A stretch of 64,000 nt of DNA from Zizania palustris. Its lineage: Eukaryota > Streptophyta > Magnoliopsida > Poales > Poaceae. The position numbers were made by a program, and so were the translations under genes. The notes below the pieces were generated by a model that was not told where the DNA came from, did no database searches, and saw only the letters and a list, made by a program, of their open reading frames with translations. The DNA is taken from assembly GCA_019279435.1 (NCBI GenBank), contig JAAALK010000286.1:50726289-50790288 (forward strand). Reading direction: 5' to 3'. Shown piece by piece: positions 13,101-24,548 of the stretch (its first letter is position 1; each line of letters starts with the position of its first letter).

Positions 13101-16100
13101 GTTCAACAATCTTTACTTGGTTTGCATTCAGGACTATGATCCAGATCTACCACCGGAGCTAGCTGCTGCTACTGGTCACCGTGACGTCTCCGCTGATAAT
13201 CGTAATAAAACCGATAATGGTCACACAGACTTCAATGCTCAAGGAAGAGTTCCTATGAGCATGCGGCCGCCTGTGGTACTAAGCTCACTCGCCCTCTCAT
13301 ATTTATGTTTTTTCTTGCTTGTGTACTCCCCATGTTTTTATTTACAAATGCTACAAAGATGGTTACTTTCTGCACACACTGTCACACATCCTGTAGTGCA
13401 CCTGCACATGTGCCACAAATGGATGTTCCATATACTTGTTTTTATTTCCAATAATTGTGTTTGTGTGACAGTGACAATTATCCATTCTATAGGTCTAATG
13501 TCATAGGTAGTGGGCTAGGGCAGCCAGGCCTAGCACAGCCCATGTGAACAGTACATGCGTGGCTACTGTAGCGGTCTTTATCCCGGCATGGCATCTAAGT
13601 TATTTATTCTAACCATTACTTGGAGAATTGGCTTGATCGTGCTAAACTTACAAATTCCATAGGTGAACACTATTGTTCACTGTTCACATGGATTTTGTAT
13701 TGGCACCACCAAATTGTAGTATTACCATCAGTGTTCTAAAAGGCGCTAGGCGCTAGTCGGGCGTTGCCTGGCCGCCTAGCGCCTAGGGGCGCCTAGGCGG
13801 CGCCTAGGCGGCGCCTAGGGGCGCCTGGGGCACCTGGGTTAGAATACTCTCAATATAAAGACAACACTACATTTTCTACTAAACTGCAGAGTGCATGTGC
13901 AAATCGGGATGAGAAGAGTGGTAATGGATTGCTGGAGAGTGGAGAGTGGAGACCAGAGCGGAGGGTGAGCGGCCATGGCGCACGAGGCCGAACCGCGTTG
14001 GAGAATGGAGACCAGAGCGCGGCCGGAGTGGGGCGCGCGTGAGGCCAGACTCTGTCGCACGAGGCTAGAACATTGGACCGTGGCGAACGGCAACGAACAA
14101 AGCCCAAGAGTAGCTAAAAAACCCTAAACACAGCCGGAGTTTTTTGCTTTTTATCCCCCCAAAACCGGTTTATTACTATAGTCACCATTGCCATCCAGGG
14201 CGCCTAGGCGCCGCCCAGGGCGCCTAGGCCGCGGTTGACCCGCCTAGGCGCCTTGACCGCCTAGCCGGCCGCCCAGGTGCTCCGCGCGGCGCTGGGGTGG
14301 CGCCTAGCGCCTAATCCCGCCTAGGCGGGCGCCTAGAGCCGCCTTTTAGAACACTGATTACCATATAACTAAATCTTGACATCAGGTAGCATGAGATATT
14401 TCAATTATGGTCAGTCAGTGGCATGCTAGTATTGCTGCCACATGGATGTAACCACATATAGGGGTGAAGTGAACATTGACATGTTAAAGTGTTGGCATTT
14501 GCTAAAAGAGGGTGCCACAAAAATTTATACAGGTTCGGGCACCTAATGGATGTACCCTAATCCTGTCTGTGTGCTCATTGTCCTGAGTTAGAGAAGGCTT
14601 CCCTTAGGTGAGGCGGTGAGGGTGTTCCATAGGGTACACCAATTAGTTAGGTTGGATTGATTGATGTCATTTGGTACAAATGAGCTCCCTTGGGGCCTTG
14701 GAGGTATTTATAGGTTTTTGGTCTTATACAAATGACGATAATACTAAACAGCTGTGCGGGTAGCTATTGGTACAATGCCCTTATTGCTGATGAGTGAGCC
14801 TAGACTTTGTCTTGGCATGAGCATTCAGCATAGTTATCAAGACGTCACTTTAGCGACAAGGCGGTCGGCAGGGGTAAGGCGTCAGGACGCCTTACCCCCT
14901 AGGGTGCTTCCTCGCGTGGCCTGGCATGGCGCAAATCTAGCATGGACAGGCCAGGTGTGGTGCCGAGGGGCAGGGTCAGGCATGGTGGGGTCGAGCGTGG
15001 CAAGGTGCGACACTGTGAAGAAGAGGAGGGAGAGAAGAGAGGAAGAGGGGTGTGTGGCTGGAGCCTGGAAGGGTGAGCTGAGAGAGAGGAGTGGACGAGA
15101 AGTTAGGGTTGAGACTTGAGAGATGAAAAATACTAATGGGCTGTAATGGGCTTTAAATGGGTTGTGCTTTAAATCTGGTGTTTGATTAGATTTATATAAA
15201 TAGATTATTAACTGAACATAATTTTAAATGTGTTATTGCAATTTTAACTATATATTTTTTAGTCTTATAAGGTATCTAAAGTGATAATATTGCAACTTGG
15301 TATTGTATTTGTCAGGGGCATTGATCCCTAGGGTTGGGTGCCCTCGACTGCGTAGATCCTAATGGTAGGATAGGTTGGCAAAGGATGATCCCCTTATCGA
15401 GCTATGTTGAAGAATGGGGGAGACTTAGAGAATTGGGGTAGAGAATGTAGATTGATCTTTATTTCTTCCTTGGTTCTGCCCAAGGGGCTTACATGACTAT
15501 ATATATAGACTAATGACTTGTAGATGGAAATAACTAACAAAGGATATAACTAATTATATAACTAATTAGGGATAACAGTTCTCCCTAATCGAGGAAACAG
15601 CCTGGCTTGCTGCGCAGGTACTATTCATGTAAACAGTACCACATGGTACTGTTCACCCTTGGCCTGTTGGCCTTGGCCCATAGCACATGATAGTATTGCT
15701 ATTTTTATCATGCTATATTGCTATCATTATTTGTAATTTGCTACTTATCTATTGATTTTTTTTTTCTAAATCGTATATTTTCTACTGGCGTAAGACGTTG
15801 CCTCGCCTTACGCTTTACCTCTTAGGTGGTAAGGCGGTAGTCTACCGCCTCGCCTTTCTGCCTTTATGGGCATGAGATCACCTACCAGTTTACCACCAGA
15901 TCCCTTCTAGGATGGGTTTCACCTATTGGAGGTGTGGGTTAATCCTACCTTAACTAGGTGCAGCATGATTCCAACCTCTAGGTCTGGGTGTTTGGGTGGA
16001 GGCTGATCCTGACCTCACCCTTCCCCTGCCTTGTTTAAAATGGCAATACACTGTTGATTTTCATTTTTTTTTTTGCTGACATGTTTAAAATTTTATACTG

Positions 16101-19100
16101 ATGTTAATTCTCTCATCAGATGACAGGGAGGCCCATACAAGTTGAAACTGGTTTCGGAGAACGCAATCCATCTATTGATACACGCCCTCCTCGAATGCGT
16201 GAATCAGACTCTGTTATAGAGGTAAATATCATCATGATTTGGCACACATTAATTTTCTGCTCATATGGACCTACTATACTGTTTTGTTGCATGTTTGTTG
16301 AGTACTACATTGTGCTTTTCAGCTCTAAAAAGTACTTTGCTTTTCAGATTGTGTGCCAAGGACAGTCAGATGATCCAATAGTTGATGATACTACTGCAGA
16401 CCAAACTGAGAAGGATTCTCAAGGAGGTGACAAAAGAACTCATGGCACTGAGGAGGGAAGACCATACACATCGAGTAGTTCTCATAATTCTACTTTGGGA
16501 AAAGCAGAACATAAGATACAGTTACCTGTTTCGTCTGAAGTTGATATACTTGCTACAGATGTCAACGGCCGCTCCTCTCCCAGTTACAAGACAAGGGGTT
16601 CTCCTCGTGGAGTAAGGTATGTCACACATGCAAACCTTTAAGCAGACTAGACATCATATTAACATGAATGAAGTTAATGCTATATCTGACTCATTGATTG
16701 TCCCCTATGATGTGATGAGTCCATGTTGCATACTTGCATTTAAATATGCAGATATTTCATTATATCAGTTTCTTGTGCAACTTGAGGAATGTTGTTCCTT
16801 TCTTCTTGTCACCGGTTGGGGTTTCCGTAGAATTGGAAAAAGCCCCCACCTCTCCCACTATAACGCCTAGGTTTTATGGTTGGGTTGGCTAGGTGGGGTG
16901 AGCCTAACATGGTATCAGAGCCAAGGTCTTGGGTTCGAACCCCCCTGTCCACGCATTTCCGCTGCGCGATTTCCCCTGCGCCTCTCTCGTGTGCTGAGAC
17001 CTGTTGTGGGCTACGCCGGGCTCTAGAACCTGCTGCGGGTTACGTCGGGCTCGCACGCCGTAGGGGGAATGTTGGACTATGGATAAAAGCCCCCACCTCT
17101 CCCACTATAACGTCTAGGTTTTATGGTTGGGTTGGCTAGGTGGGGTGAGCCTAACAGGGACTAATCGTCTCAAACTGTATTTAAAAGAGGTAGATAGTCG
17201 AGGTCCTGAACCTCTCCGTCGCGGCGGCGCCGTTGCGGCGCCGCGGCGAAGAGGCAGGGATACAAGAAGGCACAGCCCAACAGAATACTTGACGACCTAA
17301 ACCCTCGATTAGGCTCTGTTTATATAGTACAGAGTCCCCGGATCTAACAACTAACAAACCAATCCAACTCTAATCTGATTACAATACTTCTAACAACTAA
17401 CAAATTAATCCTAATCTGATTACAATACTTAGCCATTAAGACTCCTAACCAAAATCTGACATTTAACTATTATATCTGCTACAGCACCGCGGTACTGTTC
17501 ACAGGCTGGAGGGCTTGGGCCTAGCCCACTTCCTACCCATGACACTTCTATATCTATTCACAGAAGAATTTCTCATATCTTTTATGTTTCATTCTACTTC
17601 ACTCGCACTTCAGTTCCGTTGAATGTTTCTCCTCGTTACTTCACTGAGACCCATGACACTTCTATATCTATTCACAGAAGAATTTCTCATATCTTTTATG
17701 TTTCATTCTACTTCACTCGCACTTCAGTTCCGTTGAATGTTTCTCCTCGTTACTTCACTGAGACCCTTTATTATTGTTGAAGTAATACTTCTAATGCTAC
17801 ATCCAAATTATTCTTTAAAGGTCATCAAAAGGAAGCTCACTGGGTTTAAGCTCTACGCGAGAAAGTGAAAGATCCAATGAAGTATTACCCCACCAAACAA
17901 CATCATCAAAGAGACACTGCGATCCCCACAGAGAGAACAACCCTGAAGAGGGTTCAAAATCTAAGGATGGTCCTGAAGAGTCGCTTGCTGCTGCTGATGA
18001 AGAGGCAGATAAGCTGAGCACAGATCAGTCTAATGGTAATGATGATAGGCTTACTTTGGTTGATAGTGCTGAAGTGGATGGTGATGATGCTATCTCGGAT
18101 CCTCACACGGTTAGTGAGGCAACTGATGGTGATAACTTGGCTCATTCTGGTAAAAAGCAAAAGCTAATTTCTAGGGCTGAGCAGCCCACTGGACACAATA
18201 ACAGTGATCAGGATGAATTAAGGACACTGAATAGTGACAATAGTAGAGGTAGGTCTGGTAGCAGCAAAGATAATAAAAAACGCCTTGAATCTGGTGAAGA
18301 AGTTCTGCAAGATCGGCGGTCAAGACAAGTAAATGATGTAAGAAGGCATCATGATGGAGAAGAACGCAATTCCCATAGGAAGGATGAGTACCTCAAACCA
18401 GACGTGGAAAAATCACATTTGACCTCCAGAAGCAGGGAGGATACTCACCACCCTTACGCAAACAGAGTCCGGGACATACGTGGCAGAAGTTATGATAAGG
18501 TGAGAGATCCAGAAATATGGCAGAGGAGAGAAGACAGTGTTCACAACCGAAGAGCGAAAGAAGAAGATGTGAGGCTCGAGAATAATGCTGAAGTTGGTGC
18601 GAGGAATAAAAATAAGATGAGACCCATTGATAGGAATGATAGGGATGAAGATCCTCATGCAAGGAAACGGTTGGATGATGGTGACTGGAGGGGCTCTAGA
18701 CAAAGAGAGCGTGGTGATGTTGTTCTGAATCGTCGTGAAAATATAGATGATTCTCATATCAAGAGAAAGAAGGATGACGAAAACATGAGGAGAATGAAGC
18801 CTGAGAATGAAGACATAATGCATGGTTATAGAGCAAGGGATGACCCAAACAGAAGGAAGAGAGAACGAGATGATGGAGTTGATCAGAGAAGAAGAGATGA
18901 CAATGCTAGGATGCGGGAGAATGCTGATGACCGTTATCATGCAAAGCATAAAGAGGACAGTTGGCGACAGAGAGAAAGAGAGGACAGGCACAGGCCTAAG
19001 CATGACAATGCACTGACCCTTCAGAGAGATGAAGGAAGAGGAGGTGGTCGTCGGGGTGGACGTATTTTGGATGACAAGGTAGTCACTGGTGGTAGGAAGC

Positions 19101-21292
19101 AGGATGAATCAAGATCTGCAGTGTTAATCAAAGAAGTGCAAGAGCGCAGCAGACAAAATGAGCCTTTGCGGAGAGATCAAGGTGCAGAAGAAAGTAGCAT
19201 GCAGAATAAAGGGCGTTCTGATGTACATCCACACGATGACAATCCAAACAACAGTGAAAGAAACACTAGGCAAGAAAAACTAAACAATACTAATGACAAT
19301 AACCGTATATCCAGCAGTTCTGGTGTTCACCAGGTGAGTAGAGATAGGTACCGGGAGAGCACAAGAAAGGGCAGAAGTTCTGATATTAATGAACAAGATC
19401 TTCCCAAATCAAGCAAGAAGAGACGTGAAGACCATGAAAGCCACCGTGGTGGGAAGGTATGACATTCTTGTTGAAAATAACTTTTGGGGTGCCCTAGACG
19501 TTCAGTTGATTAGATACCAGAAAACTAGAATATCATAGATAGTCTGAAACAGATCACTGTGGCATTTGAATTTAAGCTGTGCAGTACTACATATTAGATA
19601 ATTAGAGGTACATGATTTCATCAAAAAAAAAAATTAGAGGTACATGATGATGTGTGCTTATGGTTGGATGTTTACTGATTAGAGTTTTTACTGCAATATT
19701 GTCTATCCTGGTTGTTTTGAGAGAATTGCCACATGATCACATCTTTAGACATGAGAACTTATCATTTTGAAGTGCACACGAATGTGCATGAAAAGTTCCA
19801 GCAATAACATGATTTCATGCACCACCGTTCATAATTTCAACTCAATATTTGTCATGTGTAACATGATTTCATGCACCACCATTCATAATTTCAACTCAAT
19901 ATTTGCCATGTGTAACATGCAATTCATATGAACAGTGCATGACTACACAGCAACCACTTGTTTATTTTTCCTTGGATACCATCATGTGAGGAGATTTTGT
20001 CAGATTTTTTATGCAAAAAATTGGATCATTTGAGTGCACATTTGTGCAATGAGAGCACTGGAGTACGAGGGCACAATATTCCCCATACATGATAATATAT
20101 CCTCTAATTATCTAGGCAATTCACCAAGTCGTTTAGGCAATTGTTTTGCAAGTTTATTTTGCAAAATATGTTGCCTTCCCAAAATCTGAGCATCTAACTT
20201 TTTTGAGTTTTTTCTTGTTACATTTGGCTGAGCATGGTTATATTTTTTTTGTCTGCTTTAGCTTTATATATTACTGGTTGAATGTCCGCACAATGCACAG
20301 CAATATATCATAAACAAACCAATATCATGTTGTCTACAAGGGAAAAAGAATTAAAGTAAAATCTGTATGTCTTATTGACTATGCTTTGCAATGCTTCATT
20401 AAGTATCACAATATAGCTGACACTGTTCAGTGTTCAGCTCGTCTCATTCATATGAAGGAAACTTTAGCTGTTTTTTCTGAATGCTACTAACTATGGTTTT
20501 AGTGCATCTATTCCCATGGTTAGAATCTGTTTACTCAGTTATAGATGTGATCCATTGATATATTGTCTGTCACAATTTGATCTCTGTGCATGAAAATTGT
20601 AAAAATCACAACACTGGTCAAATTAATGACATAACATTTTTTGTGCCTATGTTTTTAGATATTTCTAAATTCCTTTGCATTATTTACTCCCTCAACACAA
20701 ATACAAATATAATGTTGCATAGGTCGATATAAAAGGAGCCAGCCAGCAAGAAAATACTAGGAATCATGTTCTACCATCCAAAAGGGGCCAGAATCCACAA
20801 CGTGATGGATTTGTGAAACAAGTGGAAGAAGACCCCATGTCAGAAGATGAAAACCATGAGGATTCAAGAAGGGGCCGCTCTAAGTTGGAGCGGTGGACAA
20901 GCCACAAAGAGATAGATTATAGTAGTGTTGATAATGGAAATACACTCACATTTTCTTCCATCAAATCAGATGTTCAAGCTCCCACTGATGATGAGTTAGG
21001 TAAATCTGAAATGGCAGCTGTAGCTGGCAATTCAGAACTCAAGAGCAGTGGTGATACTGGGCAAACATCTGATAAGATAGCTGAAGAGCGTGATCGGCAT
21101 CTAGACACTGTTGAGAGGTTTAAGAGACGAAGTGAGCGCTTTAAACTTCCCATGCCCGGTGATAAGGACATACCACAAAGCAGCAAAAAGGCTTATACTG
21201 AAGTGCAACCTCCCCAAAATGAATCTGCTGCTCCTGATTTGCAAGTGAAGCCAGAGCGACCAGCTCGCAAGAGGAGGTGGACTGGGAGCTAG
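10151..21292 (+). CDS. FIPS5: FIP1[V]-like polyadenylation factor subunit
   Basis: Nine coding exons: 10151-10855, 12344-12579, 12765-12894, 12979-13047, 13132-13275, 16120-16221, 16348-16616, 17821-19456, 20723-21292, giving 1286 aa. The N-terminus is acidic (EVEEEEDDDW, SEDWDSDSEDD). A Gly/Pro-rich stretch follows, then the Fip1 motif near residues 318-357 (DIDATFEEKPWKYPGADISD onward to WKDYCKLL), then YESGRSEQDYDPDLPPE. Residues about 600-1090 are extremely rich in Arg, Asp and Glu (RD/RE-like). The C-terminus has SKLERWTSHKE, FKRRSERFKLPMPGDKD and ends ARKRRWTGS. Fip1 bridges poly(A) polymerase and CPSF in the nucleus; the long plant type also binds CPSF30 and RNA. Intron 3 (12895-12978) starts with GC, and the frame requires it. 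Exon 5 could end 3 nt earlier, at 13272. Introns 5 and 7 carry transposons. The symbol is by family resemblance. Confidence 0.92.
13498..13600 (+). repeat. LTR end fragment in FIP1 intron 5
   Basis: The sequence from TGTCATAGGTAGTGGGCTAG, with GTGAACAGTAC further in, resembles, in the opposite orientation, the LTR-like block that ends at 17544. It looks like the start of an LTR of the same family, truncated on the right. There is no second boundary or target duplication. Confidence 0.4.
13729..14356. mobile_element. Non-autonomous hAT element in FIP1 intron 5
   Basis: A 628-bp element with 17-bp perfect terminal inverted repeats: it starts CAGTGTTCTAAAAGGCG and ends CGCCTTTTAGAACACTG. It is flanked by a perfect 8-bp direct repeat ATTACCAT at 13721-13728 and 14357-14364, the hallmark of hAT insertion. 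Both subterminal regions (13745-13840 and 14195-14335) are packed with the palindromic motif GCGCCTAGGCGCC in near-tandem copies, probably transposase-binding subterminal repeats. The middle has no long open frame, so movement would need a transposase in trans. Confidence 0.9.
14490..15900. mobile_element. Nested degenerate transposon debris in FIP1 intron 5
   Basis: Three remnants can be told apart. About 14490-14825 looks like an LTR end in minus orientation (promoter-like CCTATAAATACC on the minus strand near 14705). About 14830-14900 has a second hAT-like end, TAGTTATCAAGACG, followed by the palindrome TAAGGCGTC / GACGCCTTA; related GCC-rich sequence recurs at 15790-15865 and may be its other end. 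Between them, about 15312-15690 resembles a minus-strand LTR with a TATATATA promoter and GGTACTGTTCACC. Boundaries and nesting order are inferred from composition and are uncertain. Confidence 0.4.
16823..17156 (+). mobile_element. Terminal-repeat retrotransposon in miniature (TRIM/SMART-like)
   Basis: A complete LTR element of about 334 bp in FIP1 intron 7. The right LTR is 87 bp (17070-17156) and starts TG and ends CA. The left LTR (about 16823-16909) is nearly identical except for its decayed first bases. Directly after the left LTR is the primer-binding site TGGTATCAGAGCC (16910-16922), matching the 3' end of initiator tRNA-Met. Directly before the right LTR is the purine tract TAGGGGGAA (17061-17069). 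The internal region of about 160 bp encodes nothing. TRIM and SMART elements are mobilised in trans and are common in grass introns. Confidence 0.85.
17179..17544 (-). mobile_element. Probable solo LTR (Copia-like), minus orientation
   Basis: Read on the minus strand, the block starts TGTCATGGGTAGG, carries a core promoter ACTATATAAACAGAG near 17310-17325, and ends around CTCTTTTAAATACA. These are TG...CA ends typical of an LTR. It lies directly downstream of the TRIM element in FIP1 intron 7. I found no matching 5-bp target duplication, so the left boundary is uncertain and it may be truncated. Confidence 0.5.
17535..17766. repeat. Perfect 114-bp tandem duplication in FIP1 intron 7
   Basis: The unit beginning ACCCATGACACTTC at 17535 is repeated without any difference from 17649, and a third ACCC follows. 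The unit starts in the last ten bases of the neighbouring LTR-like block and ends 54 bp before the exon 8 acceptor. Perfect identity implies a recent event or an assembly artefact. It leaves the splice acceptor at 17820 untouched. Confidence 0.9.
19805..19912. repeat. 54-bp tandem duplication in FIP1 intron 8
   Basis: Two head-to-tail copies of a unit starting TAACATGATTTCATGCACCA, differing at two positions. A third TAACATG start follows at 19913. It is intronic, with no effect on the coding frame. Confidence 0.85.
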
Positions 21293-23629
21293 TTTGGGAA
21301 AACATGGTCACTTGAAGAAATTACTGCGGCATCTCATGGCAGATTGCACAATTCACACCATGTTTGTTCTGTTACACTGAAAGTGGAATTCATGTATGAT
21401 TTACCTTTTAATTTATACATGTACGTGTAACTTACAGACATGTTGATTTTGACTGGGGAACTGGATACTGTATTTTTTATTCATTCCCCAATGATTCCGG
21501 TGCGCTAAATGTGGCTCTGGTGCCACAACTCCGGATGGTTCAAGTGTTTTTTGGAAAGCTGCTGTGGAGTTTCCTGACTTGTCGACTGGTGCTTCGACAA
21601 CAATTTTGTGGGTTCCAACCTTCCATGAGCTACATTTGAAGGAGCTGGAGCTGGAGCAATGCAATTTACATCTTCATAGCTATACCGGTTGGAAATTGCT
21701 CTGTGATGTTGGCTGCAGAAGCTACCAATTTACCACTTCATGTACATGGAAGCAGGGCAATTGAAGGGCTGCCAGGTAGATCTTTTAGAACTGGGATGAC
21801 CACCTACTGTATGCTGTAATATATTATTGTACATTATGATAAACCTACATTGACGTGCATATAGTTAGTTAAAGCATGCAGCAAGACTGCATGAGAATTG
21901 AGAGGTAGACAGCTAGTGTAGAGCTGCATGGTATACTGAACATTTGGGCGGATCAATAATTTGCATCTAGGCAGGGTGCACTACTCTTTTGAGGGCGTTG
22001 TTGATTAGCGATGGTTTCTGTAACTACTCGTGTGGAGTTTTGCTTATTAGACCACCTTTTAAAACCAGATTTTTTTATGGCACGACCACAGATTTGAGCA
22101 TAAAATAACCTTTATCGACCGGAGTCATGGGATAGCTCTAGTACGGCTAGAACAGCCTCGGTTGCTAATAGAGTTTTCTACAGTGTTAGTACTAGATATT
22201 TCTATATCAACAATCATTAGATTCATTATACTTAGAAACTAGTTTTATATCAAATTATTTTAATACACATACTACTAATTAAATATGATAATCTAATATT
22301 GTTTACCTCTTACTACTTTTTTTTTTAAAAATGGCATCGTTAAATTTTATCACATAAGTTTGATCATTCCTCTTATTCAAAACTTTTTGAAATATAATTG
22401 ATTTTGTTATAATTTGTTTTATTATCGAAAGTATTTTAAGTATAACTTAAATTTTTATATATTTACATAAGATTTTTGAATTAAAAAAATAATCAAATGT
22501 TATGATAAATGTGAACCTCGACGTCATTTAAAAAAAGAGAAAGTATTAATTATTATGTTTTATATATTATGAAAACTAAGAGAGCTTGCAAAGTTAGCTC
22601 AGAATTACAAAGGATAACCAATCAACCATAGCGTGGAGCTGCGCCTCCTGCGGAAATCGTGAATCAGCTAACGCGAGACAGGTCGATCGACACCGTCACC
22701 GTCGCAGCTCCGGCGGCATCCGCCTGCGATTCCGCCTCATCCGCTGGGCCTCGTCTCATCGCGCGTCGGCGCGTGGTCCGAGACTCCCGCGGCGCCGCCG
22801 GTGGCTTTCGAATGGGGACGTGGCCGGCTGCAGCTGGGCGTGGGCTGGGCACACGCCGGAGTTGACGTCCCACGAGGCGGCACGCCCCTCCTCGCGTACA
22901 CGTCGCGCCTGCCCACAACGGCAGCACGCCCGACCACACGCCGCAAGTTTTTTTGCACACTGACGATATTTCGAAGAACCATTAAAATTATAATGGTACG
23001 AAAAAAAATTATTTTTTTAATATTTTCTTTAATACACTTTTTTAAAAGTCTCTTTCTTTTTTCTTTTTTTACATGTGCCTGGACTGGACGTGGCTCGGAT
23101 TAGAATCAATTTTGCGTACGTGAGGACTGCCTACCGATGGAGAAGAGGTGGCGCGTGGTGGCACGTGCCAGCGTAAAATCTTATGTACTACTATGATATA
23201 TCTAAGGCTCAATTCAAATAGAAAAGAGAATAATTTATCTCCTCAATAGCCCCATAAACCCCATATAAATAGAAAGATGAGATAAAAAATCTTATCCACA
23301 AGAAAAGCTTCACCACCTACGTCACCACGTCAGCCGTCTTTTCCCAGCGGCCGGCCTCCAGGAAAACCAAAACGTTGCGCCTGCGCCCCCCGTCTCCTGG
23401 GCTCTGCTCCCACGGGTTCGCGACTTTGCCCACTTGCAACTTGCAAGCAGTGAGAGTGTGAGACTTCCTTCTCCACCAACCGCGCCCAGCTCCCCGAGGA
23501 TCCCAAGGCAGCCCACCGGTTTCCTCCCCAAAAAAACCTCGGGCACACGCCGCACACCCACCGTAATGCCGTCGCTGTCGCGGGCTCGCGGCCGCGGCCA
23601 CGCTATTTTCTCTCTCTCGGGTTTGCCTT
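21293..23629. other. FIP1 3' UTR and intergenic DNA
   Basis: The FIP1 3' UTR probably extends a few hundred bases beyond the stop. From about 22030 the DNA is AT-rich. A GC-rich island at about 22625-22945 has open frames on several strands but no start context, splice pattern or motif that supports a gene; it may be a gene fragment or promoter-like island. The region from 23300 on is the GC-rich upstream sequence of the next gene. Confidence 0.45.
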
Positions 23630-23637
23630 CATAAATA
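23630..23637 (+). promoter_or_regulatory. TATA box of the 98-aa gene
   Basis: CATAAATA lies about 110 bp before the start codon at 23741, in an otherwise GC-rich upstream region. This would put the transcription start near 23660 and give an 80-nt leader. Confidence 0.6.
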
Positions 23638-23740
23638 CCCTGGCGCGTGCCCGGAGTGAGTTCCGTTCGTCCGCAGCCAGCAGCCCTTGAGCTTAAGCAA
23701 TCCATATCTGCGATTCTGTTCCTGCCTGATCCGAGGAGCG

Positions 23741-24037
23741 ATGGCCCCGACAGCCTCGATGCTGCTCCTGAGCTACCACCAGCTGCCCAGGCCCGCGGCG
23801 GCGGCGGTGGAGGAGGAGGGGGAGAGAGTCCGGGTCAGCCTGAGCAGCGCGCTGTCCCTCTTCGCGCGGCGGAGGGAGGCCACGCCGGCAGCGGAGACGG
23901 CGAAGCCGGGGGCTGCCGCTGGTCAGGGCGAGGGGACGAGTGGCGCCGGCGCCGGCGCCGGTGAGCGGGATACGGAGGCGGCGTCGCTGGAGAGCAGGTT
24001 CGAGGAGGCGCTCCGCCTCAGCTGCTGGTCTTCTTGA
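23741..24037 (+). CDS. Small uncharacterised protein, 98 aa
   Basis: A single-exon ORF starting at the first ATG after the TATA box, in good context (GCGATGGCC), with strong grass GC codon bias that ends sharply at the stop. Visible features are a hydrophobic N-terminus (MAPTASMLLLSYHQL), a serine/arginine patch SLSSALSLFARRRE at about residues 33-46, a low-complexity Ala/Gly middle (GTSGAGAGAGE), and a compact C-terminus LESRFEEALRLSCWSS. The last 16 residues look like a short conserved module, because small plant proteins of unknown function often keep such tails, but I cannot name a family. It has no signal peptide I trust, no membrane span and no catalytic motif. Function unknown. Confidence 0.7.
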   Translation: MAPTASMLLLSYHQLPRPAAAAVEEEGERVRVSLSSALSLFARRREATPAAETAKPGAAAGQGEGTSGAGAGAGERDTEAASLESRFEEALRLSCWSS

Positions 24038-24385
24038 AGCTCAAATGCTCAATCATACTAGCTTTCGCGCTTGCGTCCCCGTGTAGATAACTAGAACTAC
24101 TCCTGTATCGCTTGCTGCTCCGTGCTTTGCTTGTACATACATGATACATGCTTGGAATTAGATATCTCCCCTTTTCTCTCCTTATGATCGATCTTGTTCT
24201 GCCCAAGTAACATTCTAGTGTTCTTCGACTGCACAATCGCCCAAGCTAACAGAAAACAGAACCGCATTGAACAAAACCGAACTAAGTTTTTTATTTTTTT
24301 TATTTTTTTATTCTAGACTTAAAAAATAAAAAAACACTGTGTTGAACGAAAAAATTCAGCCAGGTCGAAATTAGTCCTCGTTTAA
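24038..24385. other. 3' UTR of the 98-aa gene and intergenic spacer
   Basis: A short 3' UTR followed by AT-rich spacer with homopolymer runs (T and A tracts at 24287-24335). No gene seen. The DBR1 promoter begins directly after. Confidence 0.4.
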
Positions 24386-24422
24386 ATGGGCCTTAGGGAA
24401 ATTACGGCCCATTTACTGGGCC
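24386..24422 (+). promoter_or_regulatory. Cluster of three site II (TGGGCC/GGCCCA) elements, DBR1 promoter
   Basis: ATGGGCC at 24386-24392, GGCCCAT at 24406-24412 and TGGGCC at 24417-24422 lie 127-163 bp before the DBR1 start codon. TCP-bound site II elements like these are typical of plant promoters for growth-linked housekeeping genes. No TATA box is evident, as is usual for such promoters. Binding is inferred, not shown. Confidence 0.6.
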
Positions 24423-24548
24423 GCGAGGTAATCATTAATCAGTTCATCACGCGGCCGCCCGCCGTTGGTCCTCTCGTCGACTCCCCCTGCACCTCTCCTC
24501 GGCTGCTCCCCGCGTTCGCTGACTGCCTCGCTTCCAGCCCGGCGCGCC

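Noticed and set aside
16910..16945. Possible tRNA gene (GGTTCGAACC with upstream tRNA-like bases)
   Set aside because: No cloverleaf can be built and there is no A box at the proper spacing. The position just after an LTR fits a primer-binding site.
22659..23103. GC-rich open frames between FIP1 and the 98-aa gene
   Set aside because: Frames overlap on both strands, none continues through plausible introns and no motif is visible.
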